From positions 1-23,326 of IMG/VR virus record IMGVR_UViG_3300005607_000288: a stretch of DNA of 23,326 bases; one strand, given 5' to 3'. The notes beneath the pieces are model-generated. The model saw only the letters and a program-made list of their open reading frames with translations. It made no database searches and was not told the DNA's origin. Each line of letters opens with the position of its first letter. Within the stretch, counting starts at the first letter, position 1. Shown one piece after another: positions 1 through 5,019 of the stretch. This DNA comes from a virus. Both the position numbers and the translations under genes were made by a program.

Positions 1-8
1 ACAAGAGA

Positions 9-73
9 GCGTGCCAGACGCGGAATGCGAGCCAGAAGGTAGGTGTGTGCCACTTTATACGAGCGAGCCAGAA
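9..73. repeat. Three short direct repeats at left edge
   Basis: A motif close to GCGAGCCAGAA occurs at 9-18 (with mismatches), 27-37 and 63-73 (the last two are identical 11-mers). The starts are 18 and 36 bases apart, a multiple of 18. The first two fall in an arginine-rich reading frame that enters from the left edge and stops at 40-42, so they may be codon repeats of the C-terminus of a gene outside the window. They could also be protein-binding sites upstream of the promoter at 141. I cannot choose between these. Confidence 0.3.
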
Positions 74-140
74 AGAAGATGGATACCATGAAAGCGAAGC
101 GAATCATACCTCACGTGCGTACCAGGAAAAAAATATGCTC

Positions 141-169
141 TTGACATCACTCTGATATCATGCTAGTAT
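141..169 (+). promoter_or_regulatory. Sigma70-type promoter of left accessory operon
   Basis: A consensus -35 hexamer TTGACA lies at 141-146 and a -10 TAGTAT at 164-169, separated by exactly 17 bases. The bases TGC directly before the -10 form an extended -10 element. The spacer contains the perfect 8-base palindrome TGATATCA at 153-160, which could be an operator half or chance. The first start codon is 30 bases downstream of the -10, so this promoter should drive the genes at 199-1569. Confidence 0.75.
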
Positions 170-198
170 AGAGAACACGTCTGGAAAGGAAGGAAGAA

Positions 199-609
199 AT
201 GAAACTTCTCATTGAAACTGGCTCAGAGAGTCATATGACCAGTTCAGCGTCTCTGCAAGTAAAATATCATGGCGGACCGTATGATGGCCAGTACTTATAT
301 GAAATCAAGGACCGTCAGGTCAGTACCGAATGGCATCCAGTTCAAGGTGGTCGATGGGTAACGACCGTCTATGAACTTCCGATAGGAACGGAGATTGAAA
401 TAATTGGCAAAGGTCGTACCGGCGCACAGGGACGAATCCGATTTGATATTCATCGCATCTATCGCCTTGATCCTCAGGCGGAAGTGCTTGATACCACGCT
501 TCCTCTCGGATTGCGAGCCTGTCCATTAAAAGGCCGGTTATGCTTGATACGCGATAGATCTTCTGACAAAGAGCAAGCGCGCACAGAATTTCAAACAGAA
601 GATTTCTAA
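199..609 (+). CDS. Hypothetical protein, first gene of left accessory operon
   Basis: This 136-aa protein is not recognised. It is the first gene behind the promoter at 141-169. The ATG at 199 has a purine-rich ribosome site (AAAGGAAGGA at 185-194) at good spacing, so I keep that start; an internal ATG at 235 is the alternative and lacks such a site. The sequence is soluble, with no membrane segment or signal peptide. The central part (residues about 20-95) alternates hydrophobic and polar residues and looks beta-rich, with several Gly-Gly and Gly-x-Gly turns; the C-terminal 25 residues are charged and probably disordered. It is 29 bases upstream of a ribbon-helix-helix-like gene and is likely co-transcribed with it. 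The context suggests an early or moron-type accessory gene rather than a virion part. Function unknown. Confidence 0.7.
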   Translation: MKLLIETGSESHMTSSASLQVKYHGGPYDGQYLYEIKDRQVSTEWHPVQGGRWVTTVYELPIGTEIEIIGKGRTGAQGRIRFDIHRIYRLDPQAEVLDTTLPLGLRACPLKGRLCLIRDRSSDKEQARTEFQTEDF

Positions 610-638
610 ATACTACTTTTTGTTGGAGGATTTTTCGC

Positions 639-1028
639 ATGGAAAAGACAAGCTTTGCCATCCGCATTTCTGAAGCGGATGACATTGATCTGAATGCTTT
701 CGATCAGGCCGCCAGAGAAGCAGGAGCGAGTCGAGAAGAAATGGTACGCCGGCTTATGCGCGCTTTTCTGGCACGTCTTGCCGAAAAAGAGCAGTATTAT
801 ACGCTGAAGGGATACGATGATACCCATCAGCGCATGGCGTATATCCAGAATATGGATGGCACCGTAATCTGGAATGCGCATGGAATTGATTTCGATTCCG
901 AGGCATGGCATATACTGGAGCATGCAGTGGATCTGGTAGAGCGCGCAGAGCCAGGAGATAAAGAAGCCGCTATTCAATTGTTTCAGACACTCTTTGGCGA
1001 GCGCAACGTTTTCGTGAAAGAGGAATGA
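639..1028 (+). CDS. Ribbon-helix-helix-like small protein
   Basis: A 129-aa protein with a clear ribosome site (GGAGG at 623-627). Residues about 4-10 (SFAIRIS) form a beta strand, followed by two amphipathic helices (about 17-31 and 33-46, the second reading SREEMVRRLMRAFL). This is the strand-helix-helix layout of CopG/Arc-type DNA-binding domains, so a dimeric transcription regulator is a reasonable guess. The rest (about 50-129) is not recognised; it is acidic and contains a long helix near the end. The gene ends one base before the ATG of the next gene, which implies translational coupling. It could be an autoregulator of the operon or a partner of the HARP/ParB-like protein downstream. 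The fold is inferred from the pattern only. Confidence 0.7.
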   Translation: MEKTSFAIRISEADDIDLNAFDQAAREAGASREEMVRRLMRAFLARLAEKEQYYTLKGYDDTHQRMAYIQNMDGTVIWNAHGIDFDSEAWHILEHAVDLVERAEPGDKEAAIQLFQTLFGERNVFVKEE

Positions 1029-1029
1029 T

Positions 1030-1569
1030 ATGGTGGTTTCTCTTACCAGAATTGGCGATATTCTCATCATTCGCGCACCCTATCATCCTCTGCTTGTTGC
1101 GGAGATCAAACGCATTCCCGGACGTAAATATAGCGGTCCCCCGCTCAGAGTATGGTCAGTTCCCGCGCAATATGAAGAACAGATACGCGCAATCGTGCGG
1201 AACTATTTTCCCATCGAAGACGAGCCAAATGTCGTTTTTGAAGGTGCGCCCGAACCGCTGGAGGGACCATTTGCGGTTCTCAAACTGGAATTTATCGGCG
1301 AGAATCGCGAAGATCGTTCTGATCGCATCGCTTCAACCATTCGCCATAATCGCGCACGTGGCAAGCATCAGATTCAAGCCATGAGTGAAATTGTACAAGA
1401 GCTGGCCCGGCGCAACTGGACCGATGCAAAAATTGCGCGCGAACTGGGCATGGACCCTGATGAAGTTCTCCGTCTCAAACAGATCAGCGGTCTTGCTGAA
1501 ATGTTCGCCGATCGAGAATTCAGCGAAGCCTGGGAGATTACCGAGTCCGAGCAAGAGAGTACTCAATAA
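1030..1569 (+). CDS. HARP-like domain fused to IbrB/ParB-like C-terminal half
   Basis: A 179-aa protein with two regions. Residues about 6-66 contain APYHP, IKRIPGRK and an R-VWSVPA motif, the pattern of small HARP-like modules (named after the SMARCAL1 HARP domain, which binds branched DNA). The same pattern recurs in the protein at 4024-4548. Residues about 85-170 resemble the distal half of IbrB-like ParB-fold proteins: the TIRHNRARGKH segment (103-113), a helix-turn-helix-like stretch (about 127-151, with MDPDEVLRLKQ), and the ending GLAEMFADREFSEAWE. The N-terminal part of a complete ParB domain is missing, so nuclease or CTPase activity cannot be assumed. The ATG at 1030 follows GAGG and is coupled to the upstream stop. 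A DNA-binding role is inferred; last gene of the operon, followed by a terminator hairpin. Confidence 0.7.
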   Translation: MVVSLTRIGDILIIRAPYHPLLVAEIKRIPGRKYSGPPLRVWSVPAQYEEQIRAIVRNYFPIEDEPNVVFEGAPEPLEGPFAVLKLEFIGENREDRSDRIASTIRHNRARGKHQIQAMSEIVQELARRNWTDAKIARELGMDPDEVLRLKQISGLAEMFADREFSEAWEITESEQESTQ

Positions 1570-1595
1570 ATTGAGCCATACTTTCTCAATAAAAT

Positions 1596-1635
1596 CAGAA
1601 GAGCACTGAGGCAAACAAAAATCAGTGCTCTTCTG
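1596..1635. terminator. Strong 14-bp hairpin terminator, bidirectional
   Basis: A perfect 14-base inverted repeat pairs 1596-1609 (CAGAAGAGCACTGA) with 1622-1635 across a 12-base loop. Read on the minus strand the stem is followed by ATTTTATTGAG, a usable U-tract, so it should end minus-strand transcripts that come through the tRNA-like gene. On the plus strand it sits 27 bases after the stop at 1569 but has only a weak T-run behind it, so termination there is less certain. Confidence 0.75.
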
Positions 1636-1778
1636 GTCATTTCGCAGCCAGTTTCCGCCACACTGGCAAAGGCGCTCGCCCTCAAATAACGGGCCTCTGG
1701 ACGTTTCCGTCGAGCTGGCATACTTGCCCTTCCTGCCTGATCGTTGCAACAACCAGACAGTAACAGCCATACGGGATA
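1636..1778 (-). other. Non-coding stretch rich in hairpins, minus-strand sense
   Basis: No convincing gene is present. On the minus strand, between the tRNA-like element and the terminator, several small stems occur in series: CTGTCTGGT with ATCAGGCAG (1752-1760 with 1733-1741, two G-U pairs), GACG-GAAA-CGTC with a GNRA tetraloop (1711-1700), and GCCAGT with ACTGGC (1667-1662 with 1652-1647). This could be the 3' part of a structured RNA that begins with the tRNA-like element, or chance structure in a spacer. Confidence 0.3.
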
Positions 1779-1892
1779 AACCCTGTACACGAGTCGAACG
1801 TGTGATTTCCGCGAGTCTTGCCCCGGCGCATTCCGACAGAATGTGATGGAGGTTGACCAGCGCGGTATCCTAAGCCTCTAGACGAACAGGGC
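1779..1892 (-). tRNA. tRNA-Glu-like gene with 47-nt anticodon loop (interrupted or pseudo-tRNA)
   Basis: Read on the minus strand, the sequence folds as a tRNA. The 7-bp acceptor pairs GCCCTGT (1892-1886) with ACAGGGT (1786-1780), with one G-U at the end. Positions 8-9 are TC, and the D arm GTCT...AGGAT resembles tRNA-Glu (TCGTCTAGAGG signature). The 5-bp anticodon stem is CCGCG (1865-1861) with CGCGG (1813-1809), the variable loop is AAATC, and the T arm is a perfect ACACG-TTCGACT-CGTGT (1803-1787). CCA is not encoded; position 73 would be T. The anomaly is the anticodon loop: 47 bases (1860-1814) instead of 7, so about 40 are extra. The extra part contains a CATTC/GAATG hairpin. None of the simple 7-base splicings gives a purine at position 37, so a working tRNA is doubtful. 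It may be an interrupted or decayed tRNA, or a tRNA-like RNA with another job. Confidence 0.65.
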
Positions 1893-2092
1893 CTGTCAGC
1901 GTGATCCCCGTTGGACGCTTACCGGGATCTTCCTTTTTCAAGGATGTTTTTTCATGCGCATCATTAAACTATCAACACCTGACATACATGATTCTACCAG
2001 AATTCATACAAGAAAACAAATGGCCCCTGTGCTCTGCCTGATCGGAGAAAGACAATCAGGCGCAAGCGGTGACCGCGTGTACTCTCTTCAAA
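1893..2092. other. Intergenic spacer between holin-like gene and tRNA-like gene
   Basis: No gene is supported here. A 7-bp inverted repeat (GCCTGAT at 2036-2042, ATCAGGC at 2055-2061) forms a hairpin related to the one at 1733-1760. A small stem TCCTT/AAGGA (1931-1944) followed by six T residues (1947-1952) looks like a weak plus-strand terminator. GATCCC (1903-1908) and GGGATC (1924-1929) form another 6-bp inverted repeat. A plus-strand open frame over 1954-2286 runs into the opposite-strand gene and lacks a ribosome site, so I do not call it. Confidence 0.4.
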
Positions 2093-2644
2093 CTAGCCCC
2101 CGCGCACCTGCTGGCCCTGTTGTTGTGCTTGAACTGGCTGATTGTACTGACGATTCAAATCAGCATAACTCAGACCGTTTGCGAACGGTGACTGACCTGC
2201 ATAAGAAGCATTCGAATCAGCCGGTGGAAGTGTTGATGTGCGCACCGACTGCTGAGCAGGGGGATACGCGGGCAGAACCGCTGTAGGCTGATGTTGTATT
2301 GACTGAGCAGAAGGGAATGTGATTGGCGTTGGGACTGACTTCGGTGGTTTCGCCAGCCAGGGCGCAAGCTGATCAATCTTTGCATGCGCCTCATTGGCTG
2401 TATCCAGCGCCGCCTGCGCCAGATTGGGATTGCTGCTGATCGATTTATAAATCATGGTGAGCGCCGTGAGAAATCCACTGCCCAGCACTGTGAGCAGCGT
2501 TTTGAGATCAATACTTCCGGCGCTCAAGTATTGCACGATTCCGACCAGCAGCGAGACCAGACCGGAAAGCGCCGCTGATTGCGCGACATGGATAATGGCC
2601 TGCTGGGCCGCAGTCGGAGCAGGTTTATTGGATGATTGCTGCAT
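2093..2644 (-). CDS. Holin-like protein with two membrane segments and a long soluble tail
   Basis: A 183-aa protein. I place the start at the ATG 2644, which follows a strong AAAGGAGAAG site; a longer upstream reading (to 2713) would overlap the small gene before it and lacks such a site. Two hydrophobic segments, about residues 23-42 and 48-67, are separated by a short polar turn (SAGSID), a hairpin-holin layout. After a charged helical region (about 75-95) the C-terminus is rich in Pro, Gln and Ser and probably disordered. It is the last gene of the lysis cassette that starts with the C39-like peptidase at 3850, which supports a role in releasing that enzyme across the cytoplasmic membrane. 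The soluble tail is longer than in typical small holins, so a membrane-anchored accessory protein is the alternative. Confidence 0.65.
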   Translation of the reverse strand: MQQSSNKPAPTAAQQAIIHVAQSAALSGLVSLLVGIVQYLSAGSIDLKTLLTVLGSGFLTALTMIYKSISSNPNLAQAALDTANEAHAKIDQLAPWLAKPPKSVPTPITFPSAQSIQHQPTAVLPAYPPAQQSVRTSTLPPADSNASYAGQSPFANGLSYADLNRQYNQPVQAQQQGQQVRGG

Positions 2645-2645
2645 A

Positions 2646-2762
2646 TTACTTCTCCTTTGTGCTATTTTGCCACACCTTTGGAATTGCGCCCAAACAGGCG
2701 GTGATAACAACAATGATTAAACAGATAAGGCCAACGTCCGCCAGAATCGTGAGAAGAGCCAC
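2646..2762 (-). CDS. 38-aa single-pass membrane peptide, GTG start
   Basis: A short frame starts with GTG at 2762 and ends with TAA at 2646, one base before the ATG of the holin-like gene. The first 27 residues are strongly hydrophobic (VALLTILADVGLICLIIVV and onward), with a short polar basic end (KVWQNSTKEK). The site GGGGGAAG, also part of the preceding coding end, lies nine bases before the GTG. Position between two lysis genes, spacing and hydrophobicity support a real gene, perhaps a small holin, antiholin or lysis regulator. An overlapping ATG two codons upstream in another frame gives only 17 residues and is less likely. Confidence 0.5.
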   Translation of the reverse strand: MALLTILADVGLICLIIVVITACLGAIPKVWQNSTKEK

Positions 2763-2766
2763 CAGT

Positions 2767-3048
2767 TCATACTTCCCCCTGCAACGCGGTTACTTTGGGA
2801 AATTGATACATATTTTTACGAGAAAACAACGTTCTGATAGGCGAAGCTTTGAGCCAATCAAACAAATAACGTTGTATGATCGTTTCAACCAGTACCGGAT
2901 CAGGCTTTGTTGACAGCCACACATCAAAAGCTGCTTCCATACCTGCCAATTGTTCCAGGCGATCAAATGCTCTGAATTGTTCTTCTCCTGTCATTGTACG
3001 CAGTCGATAAGCAGTACAGATAGCCCGGCGCTCATTCTTCGTGTACAT
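2767..3048 (-). CDS. Hypothetical 93-aa protein in lysis cassette
   Basis: This protein is not recognised. It is basic, mostly helical and has no membrane segment; residues about 5-60 are rich in Arg, Glu and Leu. The ATG at 3048 is nine bases after GGGGGAAG, which lies inside the last codons of the peptidase gene, so translation is coupled to that gene. Its last five residues (LQGEV) are identical to those of the peptidase upstream, because both genes end on the same 14-base DNA segment that doubles as the next ribosome site. It lies between a lytic enzyme and two membrane proteins, so a lysis-related role is possible but not shown. Confidence 0.6.
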   Translation of the reverse strand: MYTKNERRAICTAYRLRTMTGEEQFRAFDRLEQLAGMEAAFDVWLSTKPDPVLVETIIQRYLFDWLKASPIRTLFSRKNMYQFPKVTALQGEV

Positions 3049-3052
3049 ATCG

Positions 3053-3850
3053 CTAGACTTCCCCCTGCAAGGTCTTCAGATCATTTGCCAGATTGTTTGC
3101 CGCGCTCCCCATTGCCGCAATAGCCTGCTGCATGGCTCCAACGGTACTCAGAATCTTCTCAATATCCAGCGTGGGTTTGGGCGCGGGCCATTTACCGCTC
3201 TGGAACCTGAACCCCGCAGGGGGGGCGGGCACCCCCGGCGGCATGATTGCCAGGCAGAAATTCGGTTTGGCCTTGACGATACTCTCTGACCAGGAAATAT
3301 GCACCGGCACATTCTTCCCGGTCTTCGGATCGGTGCAGGCTTGCGGCGCGGCGGGATCATAATAGAGTCCATAGCCGGCATCATCGCTAAATCCGAGCCG
3401 GACAATGCAATGCCCATAATGCAGCCCTGGATGCAGGCTTGTTCCAGTGGCATCATTGATCAAAAGCGATTCATCGGCCACTGACATGAACTGAATAATG
3501 CCCTGACGATTTTGCGCCTCGATCTCCTGCAACAACGGCTCGTAGTCGCCCTGCTGAAGACCAGTATTCACCAGGTCCTGCATATCCACGATTCCCACAT
3601 GATAGTCCGCGAAAAATCGCTGCATGATCTCGTTGGTCACGCCGTTCTGATCCTGTGGCGTATCCGGCCCAACGAATTGTTGATACGCATCATGCTCGAT
3701 CAGATACGGATCGTATTTGTTCGGATAGGCAAAATCCACGCACATTGCGCCGGCGGCTGTCCCGCAGCGAAACAACGAGGGATGGGGCGCTTCGGACGTG
3801 GGCGCAAATTGATTGACGTATCTGGGGAGACGATTGATAACAATATCCAT
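3053..3850 (-). CDS. C39-like cysteine peptidase, candidate endolysin
   Basis: A 265-aa protein. The ATG at 3850 is preferred over 3874 because GAGAGGAAG lies just upstream of it. The N-terminal two thirds have the layout of C39-type papain-fold peptidases: QF and then FRCGTAAGAM around Cys29, LHYGHCIVRLG around His144/His147, and YYDPAAP with Asp165, matching the family's Cys, His and Asp/Asn triad. The last 60 residues are a Pro-rich linker and an Ala/Asn-rich helix. There is no signal peptide, so export would depend on a holin. It is the first gene of a cassette with two membrane proteins and has a candidate promoter of its own, which supports cell-wall peptide cleavage at lysis. It could instead be a virion-associated peptidase; substrate unknown. 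Confidence 0.6.
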   Translation of the reverse strand: MDIVINRLPRYVNQFAPTSEAPHPSLFRCGTAAGAMCVDFAYPNKYDPYLIEHDAYQQFVGPDTPQDQNGVTNEIMQRFFADYHVGIVDMQDLVNTGLQQGDYEPLLQEIEAQNRQGIIQFMSVADESLLINDATGTSLHPGLHYGHCIVRLGFSDDAGYGLYYDPAAPQACTDPKTGKNVPVHISWSESIVKAKPNFCLAIMPPGVPAPPAGFRFQSGKWPAPKPTLDIEKILSTVGAMQQAIAAMGSAANNLANDLKTLQGEV

Positions 3851-3885
3851 GATTCTTCCTCTCCATGTAACCACAACTGCATTCT

Positions 3886-3914
3886 AGTATACAAGATTTT
3901 CAGTGCTTGTTCTA
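3886..3914 (-). promoter_or_regulatory. Candidate promoter of lysis cassette
   Basis: On the minus strand a good -10 hexamer TATACT lies at 3891-3886, 36 bases before the ATG at 3850. The hexamer 17 bases upstream (TAGAAC, 3914-3909) matches the -35 consensus at only three of six positions, so an activator or a phage factor might be needed. It would let the lysis genes be transcribed separately from the structural operon, which is cut off from them by the opposing genes at 4024-4938. Confidence 0.4.
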
Positions 3915-3953
3915 CTTCTTTCCGTTTTATGAAAAAACTCGAAGCAAAAAGAC

Positions 3954-3983
3954 TTGACAATAGCGTTATCGTTATGTTATCTT
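3954..3983 (+). promoter_or_regulatory. Sigma70-type promoter of second accessory operon
   Basis: A consensus -35 TTGACA at 3954-3959 is followed by -10 candidates TTATCT (3977-3982, 17-base spacer) or TATCTT (3978-3983, preceded by TGT as an extended -10). The ATG at 4024 is about 40 bases downstream, behind AAAAAGGAGAAAG. The core promoter is overlapped by the operator-like repeats at 3959-4004, so repression is likely. Confidence 0.7.
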
Positions 3984-4004
3984 TCGTATATCGATAACGT
4001 TACC
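3959..4004. promoter_or_regulatory. Paired LacI-like operator palindromes over the promoter
   Basis: GATAACGTTACC at 3993-4004 is a near-perfect palindrome centred on CG; extended to CGATAACGTTACCG it matches at six of seven paired positions. A related, less symmetric site, AATAGCGTTATC, is at 3959-3970, centred 34 bases away inside the promoter spacer. The two contain the exact inverted repeat CGTTATCG (3964-3971) and CGATAACG (3992-3999). A palindrome around a central CpG with TAAC half sites is typical of LacI/GalR family operators. One site sits in the promoter spacer and the other just after the -10, so binding would block transcription. No LacI-type gene is in the window; the regulator would be elsewhere or in the host. 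Confidence 0.5.
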
Positions 4005-4023
4005 GTTAAAAAGGAGAAAGATC

Positions 4024-4548
4024 ATGTTGATAGAGACAAAAGCGAAAGTCTATCGAAACAAAACAGGTTCCCACGCGATTATCAAAGCTCCCTATCATCC
4101 TCAGATGATTGAAAAAATTAAAGTCATTCCCGGTGCGAAATGGCATAATCAGGGAGACCTGAAATTCTGGGCGGTGCCCGCTGACCAGCTAGAAGCTGCC
4201 AGGCAAGCAGTACGTCCGTTCTACCAGATCGAGGGTGAAGAGAGCCAGGTTGAATGGAAAACAGTCAAAATGCGTGTGCGCTTTGCGCAGCATCAAACAC
4301 GCAGTGGAAGTTACAAATGTGGCAAAGCCATCATCATTGACACAACAGATTTGCTGAATGTTCAGCATGGAAATTTCTACGAATGCTCATCTGACTATGA
4401 TGTCCTGGAGGCCGAAGGCGGCTTTATCCAAGGAGATGAGCATGCTGCCTACTGGACAGTCGAGTACATAATGACTGTTAAAATGCGTAAAAATGCCGTC
4501 ATTGAAGCATATGCAGGCACTTATGAAATCATAGAGGAGGAGGCATAA
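4024..4548 (+). CDS. HARP-like domain protein, second copy
   Basis: A 174-aa protein. Residues about 8-70 share the pattern of the protein at 1030-1569: KAPYHP, IKVIPGAKW, a LKFWAVPA motif and an ending of the form FYQIEGE. I read this as a HARP-like module that may bind nucleic acid. The C-terminal 100 residues are different from the other protein: beta-rich, with TVKMRVRFAQ and a later TVKMRKN repeat, no ParB-like segment and no membrane segment. It has a consensus ribosome site and is the first gene behind the promoter with LacI-like operators. The stop codon directly abuts the ATG of the next gene. Function unknown; accessory (moron) status is inferred from its orientation, own promoter and own terminator. 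Confidence 0.65.
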   Translation: MLIETKAKVYRNKTGSHAIIKAPYHPQMIEKIKVIPGAKWHNQGDLKFWAVPADQLEAARQAVRPFYQIEGEESQVEWKTVKMRVRFAQHQTRSGSYKCGKAIIIDTTDLLNVQHGNFYECSSDYDVLEAEGGFIQGDEHAAYWTVEYIMTVKMRKNAVIEAYAGTYEIIEEEA

Positions 4549-4938
4549 ATGGAAGGTTTCTATACCCCCAAGCAACTGAGTGAACTGCTTGGAGGGGGCG
4601 AAAGCACCTATCGCGTTAAAGCGGCGCGTGGAGATTTTAAACATGCATTCAAGCAAGGAAATACCTGGTTTATTCCGCTGCTTGATGTGAGCCAGATTGG
4701 ACGCGGCTATGATAAAGAACTTGCTCCCCCTGCTCTACTTGATCCTGACTATCCTGATGATCCAAGCGATATTGTCCTAGCGCAAAATAGCGACAAACGC
4801 TATGGTATCTATATCGACTCACACTGGTACGGAGCAAGGCAAGCCCTCTCAATACTCGCCTATCTGGAAGAACATCGAGCATGGCTTGAAGAAAAAGCGA
4901 ACGAAAATAATGCGAATGAAAATAACGCAGCGCAATAA
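4549..4938 (+). CDS. HTH_17/excisionase-like DNA-binding protein
   Basis: A 129-aa protein. Residues about 4-48 (FYTPKQLSELLGG, then STYRVKAARGDF and WFIPLLDV) follow the layout of helix_turn_helix_17/excisionase-type domains: helix, turn, recognition helix, then a short beta hairpin ending in a W-x-IP motif. The middle is acidic with several Asp-Pro pairs, and the C-terminus ends in a low-complexity Asn/Glu tail (NENNANENNAAQ). The ATG directly follows the stop of the HARP-like gene and has GAGGAGGAGG upstream, so it is strongly coupled. It may regulate the phage or recruit the HARP-like protein to DNA; both ideas are inference. A true excisionase is less likely because no integrase lies nearby. 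Confidence 0.65.
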   Translation: MEGFYTPKQLSELLGGGESTYRVKAARGDFKHAFKQGNTWFIPLLDVSQIGRGYDKELAPPALLDPDYPDDPSDIVLAQNSDKRYGIYIDSHWYGARQALSILAYLEEHRAWLEEKANENNANENNAAQ

Positions 4939-4975
4939 AAGAGAACCGGCTTTGTTCTGTCACCATTCCTCGCAA

Positions 4976-5006
4976 TATGCTCGGAGGTTTCATCCCTCCG
5001 AGCATA
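4976..5006. terminator. 12-bp hairpin between convergent genes
   Basis: A perfect 12-base inverted repeat (TATGCTCGGAGG at 4976-4987, CCTCCGAGCATA at 4995-5006) with a 7-base loop lies between the plus gene ending at 4938 and the minus gene ending at 5020. The T-runs on both sides are poor, so it may work as a bidirectional or factor-assisted terminator. Its position at a convergent junction makes termination the best reading. Confidence 0.6.
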
Positions 5007-5019
5007 ATTCATCTGTTCA

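Noticed and set aside
43-144. 33-codon basic frame with GTG start near the left edge
   Set aside because: It ends inside the -35 element at 141-146, and the only support is a weak AAGG; too short and basic to call.
1333-1770. Minus-strand 145-codon frame with a Cys-rich, zinc-finger-like middle
   Set aside because: It runs across the terminator hairpin and then antisense through the gene at 1030-1569; there is no ribosome site at its start and the Cys pattern fits no known finger.
1814-1860. Archaeal-type (bulge-helix-bulge) intron in the tRNA-like gene
   Set aside because: Only a GTC/GAC pairing can be drawn next to the anticodon stem, with unequal bulges (3 and 1), not the 3-4-3 layout; no 7-base loop with purine 37 results.
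1954-2286. Plus-strand 110-codon frame
   Set aside because: Its second half is the reverse of the holin-like gene at 2093-2644, and no ribosome site or family is seen.
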